Shown one piece after another: positions 45,630 through 54,256 of a DNA stretch of 64,000 bases; position 1 is the stretch's first letter, and every line of letters starts with the position of its first letter. The position numbers and the translations under genes are program-made. Below the pieces are notes generated by a model, which was not told the origin of the DNA, did not search any database, and saw only the letters and a program-made list of their open reading frames with translations. The DNA is from an uncultured Gammaproteobacteria bacterium (GTDB lineage: Bacteria; Pseudomonadota; Gammaproteobacteria; Pseudomonadales; Litorivicinaceae): positions 1 through 64,000 of the forward strand of contig CAJWIY010000005.1 of NCBI GenBank assembly GCA_913042205.1, in the 5' to 3' direction.

Positions 45630-46376
45630 ATGTCTAAACGAACCGCACTAGTAACCGGCGGTACCGGTGGTATCGGAACAGCAATCTGCCGAGAGCTTTT
45701 TACTGAAGGGTTTACTGTCATTGCCGGCTACAATTCCGGGGGTAACCATGACAAAGCCAGAGCGTGGCAAGAGGATCAGCGAGCCGCCGGCTATGAGTTT
45801 GATATCGCCTATGGTGACGTCTCAGACTCCGAGTCGTCCCGCCAATGTATCGACGGGATTGTGGAGACGCACGGGAATATTCATTGCCTGGTCAATAACG
45901 CAGGGATCACTCGCGACTCGACCTTCCGTAAGATGACACTAGAGCAATGGGATCAAGTGATGCACGCAAACCTTCGCTCTGTTTTCAACATGACCAAACT
46001 TGTTATCAACGGCATGCTGGAGGAAAGGTGGGGACGCGTGATAAACATCAGCTCGGTAAACGGGCAGAAAGGCCAGTTCGGACAAGCAAACTATGCAGCA
46101 GCAAAGGCAGGAATGCACGGCTTTACTAAATCTCTCGCTCAAGAGGTGGCATCGAAAGGGGTAACCGTAAACACAATCAGCCCCGGCTACATCATGACGG
46201 CCATGGTCGCGGCTATTGGCGATGAAATCCTCGAGAAGATCGCATCAACCATCCCCGTCGGGCGTCTCGGTAACCCTGACGAGGTCGCTTATTCAGTCGC
46301 CTTCCTAGCTTCAGATCGCGCGGCCTTTGTGACAGGCTCGAACCTCGCTATCAATGGTGGTCAACATATGTTCTAA
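45630..46376 (+). CDS. phaB: Acetoacetyl-CoA reductase PhaB
   Basis: 248 residues, short-chain dehydrogenase. Reduces acetoacetyl-CoA to 3-hydroxybutyryl-CoA with NADPH for polyhydroxybutyrate synthesis. ALVTGGTGGIGTAI (cofactor), VNNAGITRDSTF, catalytic YAAAKAG (Y-x-x-x-K) and the C-terminus AINGGQHMF typical of PhaB. ATG with AAGGA upstream. It is followed by phaC 100 bp downstream, so a phaBC unit. The thiolase phaA is not in the window. Confidence 0.95.
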   Translation: MSKRTALVTGGTGGIGTAICRELFTEGFTVIAGYNSGGNHDKARAWQEDQRAAGYEFDIAYGDVSDSESSRQCIDGIVETHGNIHCLVNNAGITRDSTFRKMTLEQWDQVMHANLRSVFNMTKLVINGMLEERWGRVINISSVNGQKGQFGQANYAAAKAGMHGFTKSLAQEVASKGVTVNTISPGYIMTAMVAAIGDEILEKIASTIPVGRLGNPDEVAYSVAFLASDRAAFVTGSNLAINGGQHMF

Positions 46377-46478
46377 CGCCCTTAAATTCCTGTGTGGGTA
46401 GCAAAAGACTCCTCGCAGGCTTTCGTTTTGTTGCGATGCACAATAAACTGTCAACATTAAATCGATGAGGATACTGGC

Positions 46479-48200
46479 TTGAGTACTGAGAACCCAAAAG
46501 CACCAGAGAAACTGTTCGAATCCATAAACGCAGAAAGCAAACGCCTAATGCAAGGCATGATTCGCTCTGAAGACACCGCGGAGATTGCAAGTAATCTCGC
46601 CAGTCTCTGGTCTCAGTTAGTTATGCATTCTTGGACCAATCCTCAAAGTTGGTTAGAGATGGTAAACCAATACCAGAAGGATCAATTCAAACTATGGAAT
46701 GATCTTATACACGGGACGGTGGATTCCCGACCACCCAAAGATCGTCGTTTCGACTCTGATGAGTGGTCAAAACTGCCAGTGTTTGACTTTATTAAACAAT
46801 CATACTTGTTGACAGCCGACGCACTCAGTAAGTCAACAGACGCAATCCCACTGGACGAAAAAGAAAAGAAGAGAGTGAAGTTCTACACGCAGTATTTCAT
46901 TGATGCCATGAGTCCCTCGAATTTCGTCAACTTAAATCCCGACGTCATCACAGAGGCTATGAGGACTAATGGCCAAAGTCTGATCGATGGAATGCAGAAT
47001 CTGATGTCTGATCTCGAAAAAGGTCGGATCACTATGACCGACGAGTCAGCCTTCACGTTAGGTGAAAATATAGGAGTGTCCGAGGGTTCTGTCGTCTTCA
47101 GGAACCATTTGTTCGAGTTGGTACAATATGAACCGACAACCGAAACCGTCCATCAACGACCACTACTAATCGTCCCGCCATGCATAAACAAATTTTATAT
47201 TCTTGACCTTCAGCCACAAAATTCCTACGTGAAGTGGTGTGTCGACCAAGGGAACACGGTGTTCCTAATTTCTTGGGCAAATACAACCCCAGAATATAGT
47301 CACATCGGTTGGGACGATTACGTTCAGGACGGTATTTTTGAGGCGATACGCGTTGTGAAAGAAATCACAAGCGAGAAAAAATTAAATGCGGTAGCTTGGT
47401 GTATTGGCGGTACGATTTTGGCATCAGCGCTGGCGGTCATGCAGAAAAAGCGAGACTCAAGTATCGGCTCTACGACCCTCTTGACGACGCTTCTCGATTT
47501 CTCTGAGCCGGGTGATCTGGGTGTATTTCTCAACGAGGAAGAAGTCAATATGCGGGCTGTCCAGATTGAAAAAGATGGGGTGATGTCAGGGAAAAATCTC
47601 TCCTTAGGGTTTAACTTGATTCGCTCTAATGATCTCATCTGGTCATATGTTGTAAACAACTACCTCAAGGGGAAAACACCCCCACCCTTCGACCTGCTTT
47701 ATTGGAATTCAGACCCGACGAACCTTCCAGCAACTATGTACAACACCTACGTGAGCGAGATGTATGTAAAAAATAATCTCGCAAAGCCTCGTGGCTTCAT
47801 TTGTTGCGGGAGTCCCGTGGAATTGAACAAAATCAAAACCCCGATGTATTTCTTATCGGCAATCGACGATCACATCGCTCCCTGGAAATCCACATTCTCA
47901 GGAACTGAACTTGTGGGAGGGCACCTAGAATTCGTGTTGGGTGGATCCGGTCATATCGCTGGCGTTATCAACCCACCCGAGAAAAACAAGCGCAACTATT
48001 GGACCTCCGGTGAATTAGGCCACGGGCCTGATCATTGGCTTGAAAGCGCAACTAATAACCTTGGGTCTTGGTGGACCCACTGGCATAAGTGGCTCGAGGG
48101 GCAGAATGCTCGTCAGGTCCCTGCTCGTCAAATCGAGACCGTTGGCGACTATAAAGAAATCGTTCCTGCTCCGGGCGACTATGTACGCGTTCGTCTCTAA
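46479..48200 (+). CDS. phaC: Class I polyhydroxyalkanoate synthase
   Basis: 573 residues. Polymerises 3-hydroxyacyl-CoA into PHA granules. Catalytic cysteine in the lipase-like box AWCIGGTI near residue 308, aspartate in LSAIDDHIAPW and histidine in GGSGHIAGVINPP; N-terminal PHA-synthase domain from SWTNPQSWLEMVNQYQKDQ. TTG start with GAGG 8 nt upstream. Length fits class I. No phasin or phaR gene follows; a 455-bp non-coding region comes next. Confidence 0.95.
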   Translation: MSTENPKAPEKLFESINAESKRLMQGMIRSEDTAEIASNLASLWSQLVMHSWTNPQSWLEMVNQYQKDQFKLWNDLIHGTVDSRPPKDRRFDSDEWSKLPVFDFIKQSYLLTADALSKSTDAIPLDEKEKKRVKFYTQYFIDAMSPSNFVNLNPDVITEAMRTNGQSLIDGMQNLMSDLEKGRITMTDESAFTLGENIGVSEGSVVFRNHLFELVQYEPTTETVHQRPLLIVPPCINKFYILDLQPQNSYVKWCVDQGNTVFLISWANTTPEYSHIGWDDYVQDGIFEAIRVVKEITSEKKLNAVAWCIGGTILASALAVMQKKRDSSIGSTTLLTTLLDFSEPGDLGVFLNEEEVNMRAVQIEKDGVMSGKNLSLGFNLIRSNDLIWSYVVNNYLKGKTPPPFDLLYWNSDPTNLPATMYNTYVSEMYVKNNLAKPRGFICCGSPVELNKIKTPMYFLSAIDDHIAPWKSTFSGTELVGGHLEFVLGGSGHIAGVINPPEKNKRNYWTSGELGHGPDHWLESATNNLGSWWTHWHKWLEGQNARQVPARQIETVGDYKEIVPAPGDYVRVRL

Positions 48201-48363
48201 CCAGGATAAAAGAAAAAAATATGGTCTGGTTATTAAACCGACCTGTATCTTTTGGTGCCATTAATTCGTTCATTAGCGTCTAGAGCTGCTATCTCTTCAA
48301 CTGGCGTCAATAACTCCTCTTCAAGAGATGCTCTCTAAAAACATACACACTTGGTTGAATTTT

Positions 48364-48397
48364 ACTCTTCATTTGAAACTAGTTTCAAATGAAGAGT
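48364..48397. repeat. Perfect 34-bp palindrome downstream of phaC
   Basis: ACTCTTCATTTGAAACT followed directly by its exact reverse complement, 17 bp per arm with no spacer, about 165 bp after the phaC stop. As RNA it gives a 15-bp stem with a CUAG loop, AT-rich, followed by GTTTTC. It may be a terminator or a protein site. A perfect match of this length is not expected by chance. Confidence 0.75.
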
Positions 48398-48542
48398 GTT
48401 TTCAATTTCGCTCTAATTTCGGTCATCTTGGGGTTTCTAATTAGCTAAATGAGATTCGAAGCGTGTACTAGGCACTTAAAGATCAGCTTCTACAACGTTA
48501 GCCTACGGTATGGACCATTGTGTTGCGCCGCGATGATCAAAA

Positions 48543-48572
48543 ACTTGACCGCTAAAATTTTGAGTGTCAAGT
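48543..48572. promoter_or_regulatory. Inverted repeat upstream of the sugar ABC operon
   Basis: ACTTGAC, 16-nt spacer, GTCAAGT, about 85-115 bp before the binding-protein gene. A TTGACC -35-like hexamer overlaps the first arm. Candidate operator for the transporter; no regulator gene lies nearby. Nothing else coding is seen between phaC and this point. Confidence 0.3.
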
Positions 48573-48655
48573 CGTGACCAGAAGGCCTATAAACAGCGGG
48601 TCACAAAGTCGGGAAGATCCGACTACTTAACCTTTAATCTTACACAGGAGATTTT

Positions 48656-50005
48656 ATGATGAGACTAATAAATCTAAAAGTTGCGTCTTTAGTAATTTCC
48701 ACGATGTTTATCGGAGGCTCAGTTACTGCCGACACTATCCGGTTTTGGACAATCGAGGACAAACCGCCACGCCTCGCGAAACAGCAAGCCATGGCTGACG
48801 ATTTCAAAGCACTAACCGGCCACGAGGTTGAAGTAATACCAATCGACGAAAAAGATCTGGGCAAACGCGCGACAGCAGCATTCGCCGCCGGTGACCTGCC
48901 AGATGTGATCTACCATACGTTGCAATACGTACTGCCGTGGGCAGAAGCGGGGATTCTCGACGTAGAGACCAACACTGATATCGTCGATTCGTTACGAAAG
49001 AGCACGTTTGCTCCGGGCTCTATCTCGATGGCGCAGTTCGACGGAATGACAGCCGCTGTTCCAGTCGACGGTTGGACACAAATGGTGGTCTACCGTAAAG
49101 ACCTTTTCAAAGCCGCGGGGCTTGAAGCACCTACAAGCTTTGCCGCTATCGAGGCCGCCATTGACAAGCTACATAACCCTCCCTCCATGTACGGTTTTGT
49201 TGCGCCGAATAAGGTCGATGAAAATTTCATGAGCCAGGTCTTAGAGCATGTCTTCCTAGCGAACGGTCTATCACCAGTGGGTTCCGATGGATTCGCTTCA
49301 CTTGATAAACAAAAGACCGTAGAGGTTTTAGATTTTTACAAAAAGATCGCAACCGCGTCGCCTCCGGGTGAATTGTTTTGGAAGCAGTCGAGGGAAGTAT
49401 ATTTCGCGGGTAAGGCTGCGATGATTATCTGGTCACCCTTCATCCTTGACGAACTCGCCGGTCTGAGGGACTCAGCGCCACCAACAATTAACGATGATCC
49501 CACCTCAACAGAGTTAGCCTCTAAAACTGGTATCGTCACTACCTTCGGTGGGCCATCAAACCCGTCAGGTGCGGCTTGGGCTGATATTCGTTACTTTGGT
49601 GTAACAAGCGATGCCAACACAGATGTTGCTACACAGTTCGTGGAATATTCAATGAAAGATGGTTACACAGCAACACTGTCGATCGCCCCCGAGGGCAAGT
49701 TTCCTGTTCGACGAGGAGAGGTCACTGACACGGCAAAATACATAAAAGCGTGGTCAAAATTACCTGTCGGTGTTGATCGAAAAGCGCCTCTCTCGGACGT
49801 TTATGATTCGAGAACTATACGCCGTATCGTTGAGGGCCTAGAGACCGCTGACCGTTGGGGTGTCAAAGAGGGTCAATTAACCCTAGCCTCCAAGATGATA
49901 AACTCTCAGGTGATCAACCGAGTAGTTCGCGGGTATATAGACGGTGAAATCGGTGCTGATGACGCTGTTGCCAGACTTAACAGTGAGTTGAAAGCAATCG
50001 AATAG
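48656..50005 (+). CDS. Sugar ABC transporter substrate-binding protein
   Basis: 449 residues, extracellular solute-binding family 1. Signal peptide KVASLVISTMFIGGSVTAD without a lipobox, so a free periplasmic protein. Mature part begins TIRFWTIEDKPPRLAKQQAM and has DLPDVIYHTLQYVLPWAEAG and AVPVDGWTQMVVYRKDLF, with a hydrophobic/aromatic ligand face. AGGAG upstream. First gene of a binding protein-permease-permease-ATPase set, separated from the permease by a strong hairpin. Substrate is likely a saccharide or polyol; not further determined. Confidence 0.9.
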   Translation: MMRLINLKVASLVISTMFIGGSVTADTIRFWTIEDKPPRLAKQQAMADDFKALTGHEVEVIPIDEKDLGKRATAAFAAGDLPDVIYHTLQYVLPWAEAGILDVETNTDIVDSLRKSTFAPGSISMAQFDGMTAAVPVDGWTQMVVYRKDLFKAAGLEAPTSFAAIEAAIDKLHNPPSMYGFVAPNKVDENFMSQVLEHVFLANGLSPVGSDGFASLDKQKTVEVLDFYKKIATASPPGELFWKQSREVYFAGKAAMIIWSPFILDELAGLRDSAPPTINDDPTSTELASKTGIVTTFGGPSNPSGAAWADIRYFGVTSDANTDVATQFVEYSMKDGYTATLSIAPEGKFPVRRGEVTDTAKYIKAWSKLPVGVDRKAPLSDVYDSRTIRRIVEGLETADRWGVKEGQLTLASKMINSQVINRVVRGYIDGEIGADDAVARLNSELKAIE

Positions 50006-50014
50006 TCTCGTCCC

Positions 50015-50040
50015 AGGCAATCATCTACGGATGATTGCCT
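50015..50040 (+). terminator. Hairpin between binding protein and permease genes
   Basis: AGGCAATCATC, loop TACG, GATGATTGCCT: perfect 11-bp stem 10 bp after the binding-protein stop, with no T-run after it. Such hairpins protect the 5' message and reduce read-through, giving more binding protein than permease, as known for maltose-type operons. Confidence 0.6.
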
Positions 50041-50079
50041 TAGGCCGCTTACAGACGAAAATTAGAAAACGGCGAAAGA

Positions 50080-51363
50080 ATGGGTTCGGTGGATAAGCGT
50101 CAAGGAGCGTTAGCGCGCAGGGAAAAAAGGCTCGCCTACCTCCTTCTTTTGCCGACATTCCTACTCGTTTTCTCGATCGTATTATTCCCCTTGATCGCTA
50201 ACTTCTGGATCTCAGTAAAACCAGTAACACTCTCGGACCTGAGGCCGCCCACTCTTGTTGTCAAAGAAAGGCTTCGTGGGAACTTAACCAATGCCAGTGA
50301 TAACGTAAAGATTGAGTATCGTTTCCGCAACTCATCGGTCAAATATCCACTCTCTTCGGCTTCCTTTTCTGATTCTTTGCCTCTTGGAATAGAGGTCACG
50401 CGTTTAGACCCCGCTTGCTCACTCACGGGTGATGGGATAATACTTCGATGTGACCTTGGCGATCTTGAACCAAAGGCCCGAGGAAAGATAAGAATCGAAG
50501 TCGCCTCAGCAGATAACTTTTCTGGTTCGAAAGAGATATTTCGAGCAAGCGAGCCTCAACTAGAATTTACTTCCTATAACATCCTCACATCTTTCGATTT
50601 CACCTTTGCCAATTTTAGCAAGATCTTTTCGGCCGCAGAGTTTTGGGATGTGCTAAAAGTATCCATTTACTACACCGTTTTTGGCACTGCTGGGGCGTTA
50701 ATCGTTGGTTTGTTCGCTGCACAGATCATGAAAAGATCGTTCCCGGGGCGATCTTTAGTAAGAGGTCTGCTGTTATTCCCATACGTGGCGCCGGTGATTG
50801 CCGTTGCGTTTAGCTGGGTCGTTCTCTTCGACCCATTTTCAGGCATCGTAAATGCGATGTTGATCCAAACAAATATTACAGATAATCCAATAAATTTTTT
50901 TGGTCAGAGGAGTATCGTTGTCGATTTTTTTGGATTTAGTTTCGGTTTGCCGCTCGCTCTGACCATGGTCATCATCTTCGAGATATGGCGTTATTTCCCT
51001 TTAGCTTTTTTATTCATCCTCGCACGCATGCAATCTATCCCGTCAGACATATACGAAGCCGCTGAGATCGACGGTGCCACGCCTCTGCAGCAGTTCTGGT
51101 TTCTTTCCATGCCCTTTATTGCTGGTATTCTGGCCATACTTTTTCTGCTCCGCTTTATTTGGACGTTCAACAAGTTTGACGATATTTTTCTTTTGACGGG
51201 TGGTAACGCCGGAACCCGAACCCTGACGGTCAGTGTCTACGAACAGGCCTTTGCAATTTCGAACCTTGGCGCTGGTGCTGCTGTGGCAGTGGTCATCTTT
51301 GTCCTTTTACTCATCTTCGCGATCATTTTCATTCGGTTCGCACCAAAGGACACCACCCAATGA
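50080..51363 (+). CDS. ABC sugar permease (MalF-like) with inserted DUF11-like periplasmic domain
   Basis: 427 residues, longer than the usual 290-310. Helix 1 at about 18-45. Residues about 48-170 form an extra periplasmic region with the pattern of a DUF11-type beta-sandwich: VKIEYRFRNSSV, FSDSLPLGIEVTRLDPACSL and LRCDLGDLEPKARGKIRIEV; C113 and C124 could form a disulfide. The canonical permease follows, with ANFSKIFSAAEFWDVLKVS, further helices and the ATPase-contact EAA motif EAAEIDGATPLQQFWFLSMP near 326-345. ATG start. Overlaps the second permease by 4 bp. The insert lies where MalF-type proteins contact the binding protein. Confidence 0.85.
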   Translation: MGSVDKRQGALARREKRLAYLLLLPTFLLVFSIVLFPLIANFWISVKPVTLSDLRPPTLVVKERLRGNLTNASDNVKIEYRFRNSSVKYPLSSASFSDSLPLGIEVTRLDPACSLTGDGIILRCDLGDLEPKARGKIRIEVASADNFSGSKEIFRASEPQLEFTSYNILTSFDFTFANFSKIFSAAEFWDVLKVSIYYTVFGTAGALIVGLFAAQIMKRSFPGRSLVRGLLLFPYVAPVIAVAFSWVVLFDPFSGIVNAMLIQTNITDNPINFFGQRSIVVDFFGFSFGLPLALTMVIIFEIWRYFPLAFLFILARMQSIPSDIYEAAEIDGATPLQQFWFLSMPFIAGILAILFLLRFIWTFNKFDDIFLLTGGNAGTRTLTVSVYEQAFAISNLGAGAAVAVVIFVLLLIFAIIFIRFAPKDTTQ

Positions 51364-52589
51364 AAATCTGGATGCACGGTATCTTCGGTGCAATCCTAGC
51401 GGGAAGCTTGTGGACCTGTTTTTGGCAAATAATTGTGACCACGATACTCGTGATATCAACCGGAGCGGCGATCTCAATACAGACGGGACCATCTGTCTTG
51501 GCGGGTGCCACACTGGGTCTGATTGCAATCCTTCTACGTGCCAAAAGGTGCATGTCGCATCATTTCTTGGGATGCACAACAATGGCTGCGTTTCTTTGGG
51601 CCTTTTCATTAGCGACGCCATTTGATCCGAGTGGATTACTACCAGACTGGCAGAGCTGGGTCTCACTCTTAATAGTCGCGGTATTGTCCTGGTTCTGCTT
51701 CACGTCGGTCCTAAAAAATATCTCGCCAACGGTGCAGAATAGATATGTTTCTGAGCAATTTTATCTCAGACTTTTCTGGGGGCTTGGTTTAGTCATCTTC
51801 ATTTTAATTGTGATAGCCCCGTTCTATGTGATGGTAATGACCAGCCTGAAGAGTCAGCAGAGTTTGCTGGCTAATCCGCTCGACCTATCAATCAATATGG
51901 ATGCCGGCGTTACAGTTCTGTTTCGTTCATATATCGAATTATTCACAGAATACAATTTCGGCTTATTGTTAATGAACTCGTCCTTGGTGTCGGTATCTAC
52001 CGTTCTGATAACCCTCTTATTCTCAATCCCTGGTGCCTACGCCGTAGCCAAGCTTCAGTTCCCGGGTCGGAATTTACTTTCCGGTTCCGTTCTATTGATC
52101 TATCTGATTCCTGCAATAATTTTGGTGATTCCACTTTATGCGGTTTTTAGTCAACTGGGCTTGAGGAATTCACTGATCGGTTTATGTATGGTCTACCCGG
52201 CAACCACCATTCCAGTTGCGCTCTATATGTTCCAAGGATATTTTGCGGGACTCCCATCCGAGCTCGACGATGCAGGTTTAATGGATGGACTGACACGATG
52301 GCAAATCATTTTAAAAATCGCTGTGCCATTGTCAAAGCCAGCGATCGCCTCGGTCGCGCTCTATGTATTTATGATTGCCTGGAACGAGTTTCTCTTTGCT
52401 TTTATGTTTTTGGACGACATTAAACTTTTTACATTGTCTAGAGGAATCGTCTCGCTGAACTCATCTGAGGTCCCCCGGGAGCACTTGATGGCTGGGGCTG
52501 TCATAGCGACTATTCCAGTTTTGCTTCTTTTCCTTTGGTTTGAAAAATTTCTTGTGGCTGGGCTGACTTCAGGCAGTGTGAAAGGATAG
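51360..52589 (+). CDS. ABC sugar permease (MalG-like) with extra N-terminal helices
   Basis: 409 residues against about 280 for MalG-type permeases. The first about 130 residues hold about four additional hydrophobic helices (IFGAILAGSLWTCFWQIIV; TGPSVLAGATLGLIAILL; MAAFLWAFSLA; WVSLLIVAVLSWFCF). The canonical part starts near GLGLVIFILIVIAPFYVMVM with TSLKSQQSLLANP, then the EAA region ELDDAGLMDGLTRWQIILK and the C-terminal AGLTSGSVKG. ATG start in an ATGA overlap with the first permease. Forms the other half of the translocation channel. Confidence 0.88.
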   Translation: MKIWMHGIFGAILAGSLWTCFWQIIVTTILVISTGAAISIQTGPSVLAGATLGLIAILLRAKRCMSHHFLGCTTMAAFLWAFSLATPFDPSGLLPDWQSWVSLLIVAVLSWFCFTSVLKNISPTVQNRYVSEQFYLRLFWGLGLVIFILIVIAPFYVMVMTSLKSQQSLLANPLDLSINMDAGVTVLFRSYIELFTEYNFGLLLMNSSLVSVSTVLITLLFSIPGAYAVAKLQFPGRNLLSGSVLLIYLIPAIILVIPLYAVFSQLGLRNSLIGLCMVYPATTIPVALYMFQGYFAGLPSELDDAGLMDGLTRWQIILKIAVPLSKPAIASVALYVFMIAWNEFLFAFMFLDDIKLFTLSRGIVSLNSSEVPREHLMAGAVIATIPVLLLFLWFEKFLVAGLTSGSVKG

Positions 52590-52592
52590 AAA

Positions 52593-52829
52593 GTGTCAAC
52601 ACTGTTTAGAGCATTTCCCACAATCAACGAAATATCCATATTTGTGACCGGACCTCATCAGATCGGTTCCGCATCTACAAACCAGTCCAGAATCCAGCAA
52701 GTTGATAATAGATACAGTCAAAAATATCTCTTGGATGATTCAGGGGCAAAAAATTTGAGATACATAGAGACGTTACGTCTTACGAATTGGAATTTAAGAT
52801 TGACAGTGTCAGAAGGGATAACTGTGTGA
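52593..52829 (+). CDS. Candidate 78-residue protein between permease and ATPase
   Basis: GTG start 4 bp after the permease stop with AGGA upstream. Polar, no signal peptide, with segment NWNLRLTVSEGITV at the end. No family recognised. Its stop overlaps the start of a second small ORF (GTGA). Could be a real small gene, or a decayed gene filling the 369-bp gap in the operon. Confidence 0.3.
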   Translation: MSTLFRAFPTINEISIFVTGPHQIGSASTNQSRIQQVDNRYSQKYLLDDSGAKNLRYIETLRLTNWNLRLTVSEGITV

Positions 52830-52951
52830 CAAGATATTTTGACGCGAAAGCTGGCCGAACTTTTTATTCAATTGATTTCGCTTGGTCTCAAGCAAATTGT
52901 CTGTTTTGCAATCCCACCGCAGTAACGGTGACAAACGAGCGAGGAAACTAA
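52826..52951 (+). CDS. Candidate 41-residue protein with C-x-x-C
   Basis: GTG start in a 4-bp overlap (GTGA) with the preceding ORF; reads T-R-Y-F-D-A-K-A-G then FAWSQANCLFCNPTAV and ends ERGN. The CLFC pair could bind metal or form a disulfide. No family recognised. The stop lies 7 bp before the ATPase start, so it would be part of the operon. Chance cannot be excluded at this length. Confidence 0.3.
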   Translation: MTRYFDAKAGRTFYSIDFAWSQANCLFCNPTAVTVTNERGN

Positions 52952-52958
52952 TAACAAG

Positions 52959-54014
52959 ATGGCTTCAATCCAGCTTAAATATATTCAGAAATCGTTCAGT
53001 GACCTACAGGTCATCAAGGGCATCGACCTCGACATAAGGGAAGGCGAGCTCGTAGTGTTAGTTGGCCCGTCAGGATGCGGTAAATCCACACTCCTAAGAA
53101 TTTTAGCTGGTCTCGAGGATGCTGACTCTGGTTCGGTTTTTATAGATGGCGCAGATGTAACGGACCGGTTGCCGTCAGAACGTGGCCTTTCGATGGTATT
53201 CCAATCATATGCTCTATACCCGCATATGACTGTGAGTGAAAATATAGGTTTTGCATTAAAAACGGCTGGTATGGCCCAGCATGTGATTTCTAGGCGCGTC
53301 CGGCAAGTGGCCAAGATTTTACAATTAGAGCCAGAATTGGACCGACTGCCAAAACAGTTATCAGGAGGACAACGACAACGGGTGGCAATAGGCAGAGCTA
53401 TAGTTCGAGAGCCAAATGGTTTTTTGTTTGATGAGCCGCTTTCTAACTTGGACGCGGCACTACGCGCCAACATGCGTTTGGAAATATCGCGACTGCAGAA
53501 ACAGTTGGGAGTCACAACCGTTTACGTTACCCACGACCAAGTTGAAGCAATGACGTTGGCTGATCGAATCGTAGTACTGAACGAGGGCACCATAATGCAA
53601 GCGGGTAGCCCGCGCGAATTATATACAGCCCCTCGAAATAAGTTCGTTGCTGAATTCATTGGCAGCCCTAAAATGAACATCGCCCGTTGCGAGGTAAACA
53701 ATACATCCGTGTCGCTATTAGGGACTGGGACAATACTTAAGAATTTGTTGACAGAAAAAGCTGAAGCAGTTTGGCTCGGTGTAAGACCAGAACATATTCA
53801 AGTCTGTGATACGGCCAGTGCCTCACTATGCGGCACGGTCGCGGTCGTCGAGTACTTGGGTTCAGAACAGTTCGCATATGTCGATTGTGGTCTCGATGAA
53901 ATGATCACGGTGAGCGCCGATCCGAGCAGTGAAATAATTCTTGGCGCGGAGGTAGGGATAAGCCTGGATCCAAATCAAATACATTTTTTTGATCGGAAAG
54001 AAAGGCGAATTTAG
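52959..54014 (+). CDS. Sugar ABC transporter ATPase (MalK/UgpC type)
   Basis: 351 residues. Walker A GPSGCGKSTLL, Q-loop VFQSYALYPHMT, signature LSGGQRQRVAIGRAIV, Walker B FLFDEPLSNLD, switch VTHDQVEAMT, and a C-terminal OB-fold regulatory region with VWLGVRPEHIQ and VVEYLGSEQF. Energises the two permeases on the cytoplasmic side. ATG with GAGGAA upstream. Last gene of the transporter set; acetoacetyl-CoA synthetase follows after about 240 bp with no clear terminator. Confidence 0.94.
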   Translation: MASIQLKYIQKSFSDLQVIKGIDLDIREGELVVLVGPSGCGKSTLLRILAGLEDADSGSVFIDGADVTDRLPSERGLSMVFQSYALYPHMTVSENIGFALKTAGMAQHVISRRVRQVAKILQLEPELDRLPKQLSGGQRQRVAIGRAIVREPNGFLFDEPLSNLDAALRANMRLEISRLQKQLGVTTVYVTHDQVEAMTLADRIVVLNEGTIMQAGSPRELYTAPRNKFVAEFIGSPKMNIARCEVNNTSVSLLGTGTILKNLLTEKAEAVWLGVRPEHIQVCDTASASLCGTVAVVEYLGSEQFAYVDCGLDEMITVSADPSSEIILGAEVGISLDPNQIHFFDRKERRI

Positions 54015-54256
54015 TTTGCCAACTTCAACCTAGCCGAGATCTCTTCATCTGCAACATCTTGCTACAGCTTTTCTTATTTTCGAACCATCTTAAACTACTT
54101 TTTCAGCAGACAGCTCTCGTGGTTTATGGATAATCAGCACGCCGTCCTGTCCTGTAAGGTGAGATCCATTGATAAATTAATCATCGCTATTCAGTACCCA
54201 AAAAAGACGAGCGGTCTGCTAGCATCTTTGAGGATCTTGTCCGGAGGAGAAAGGCT

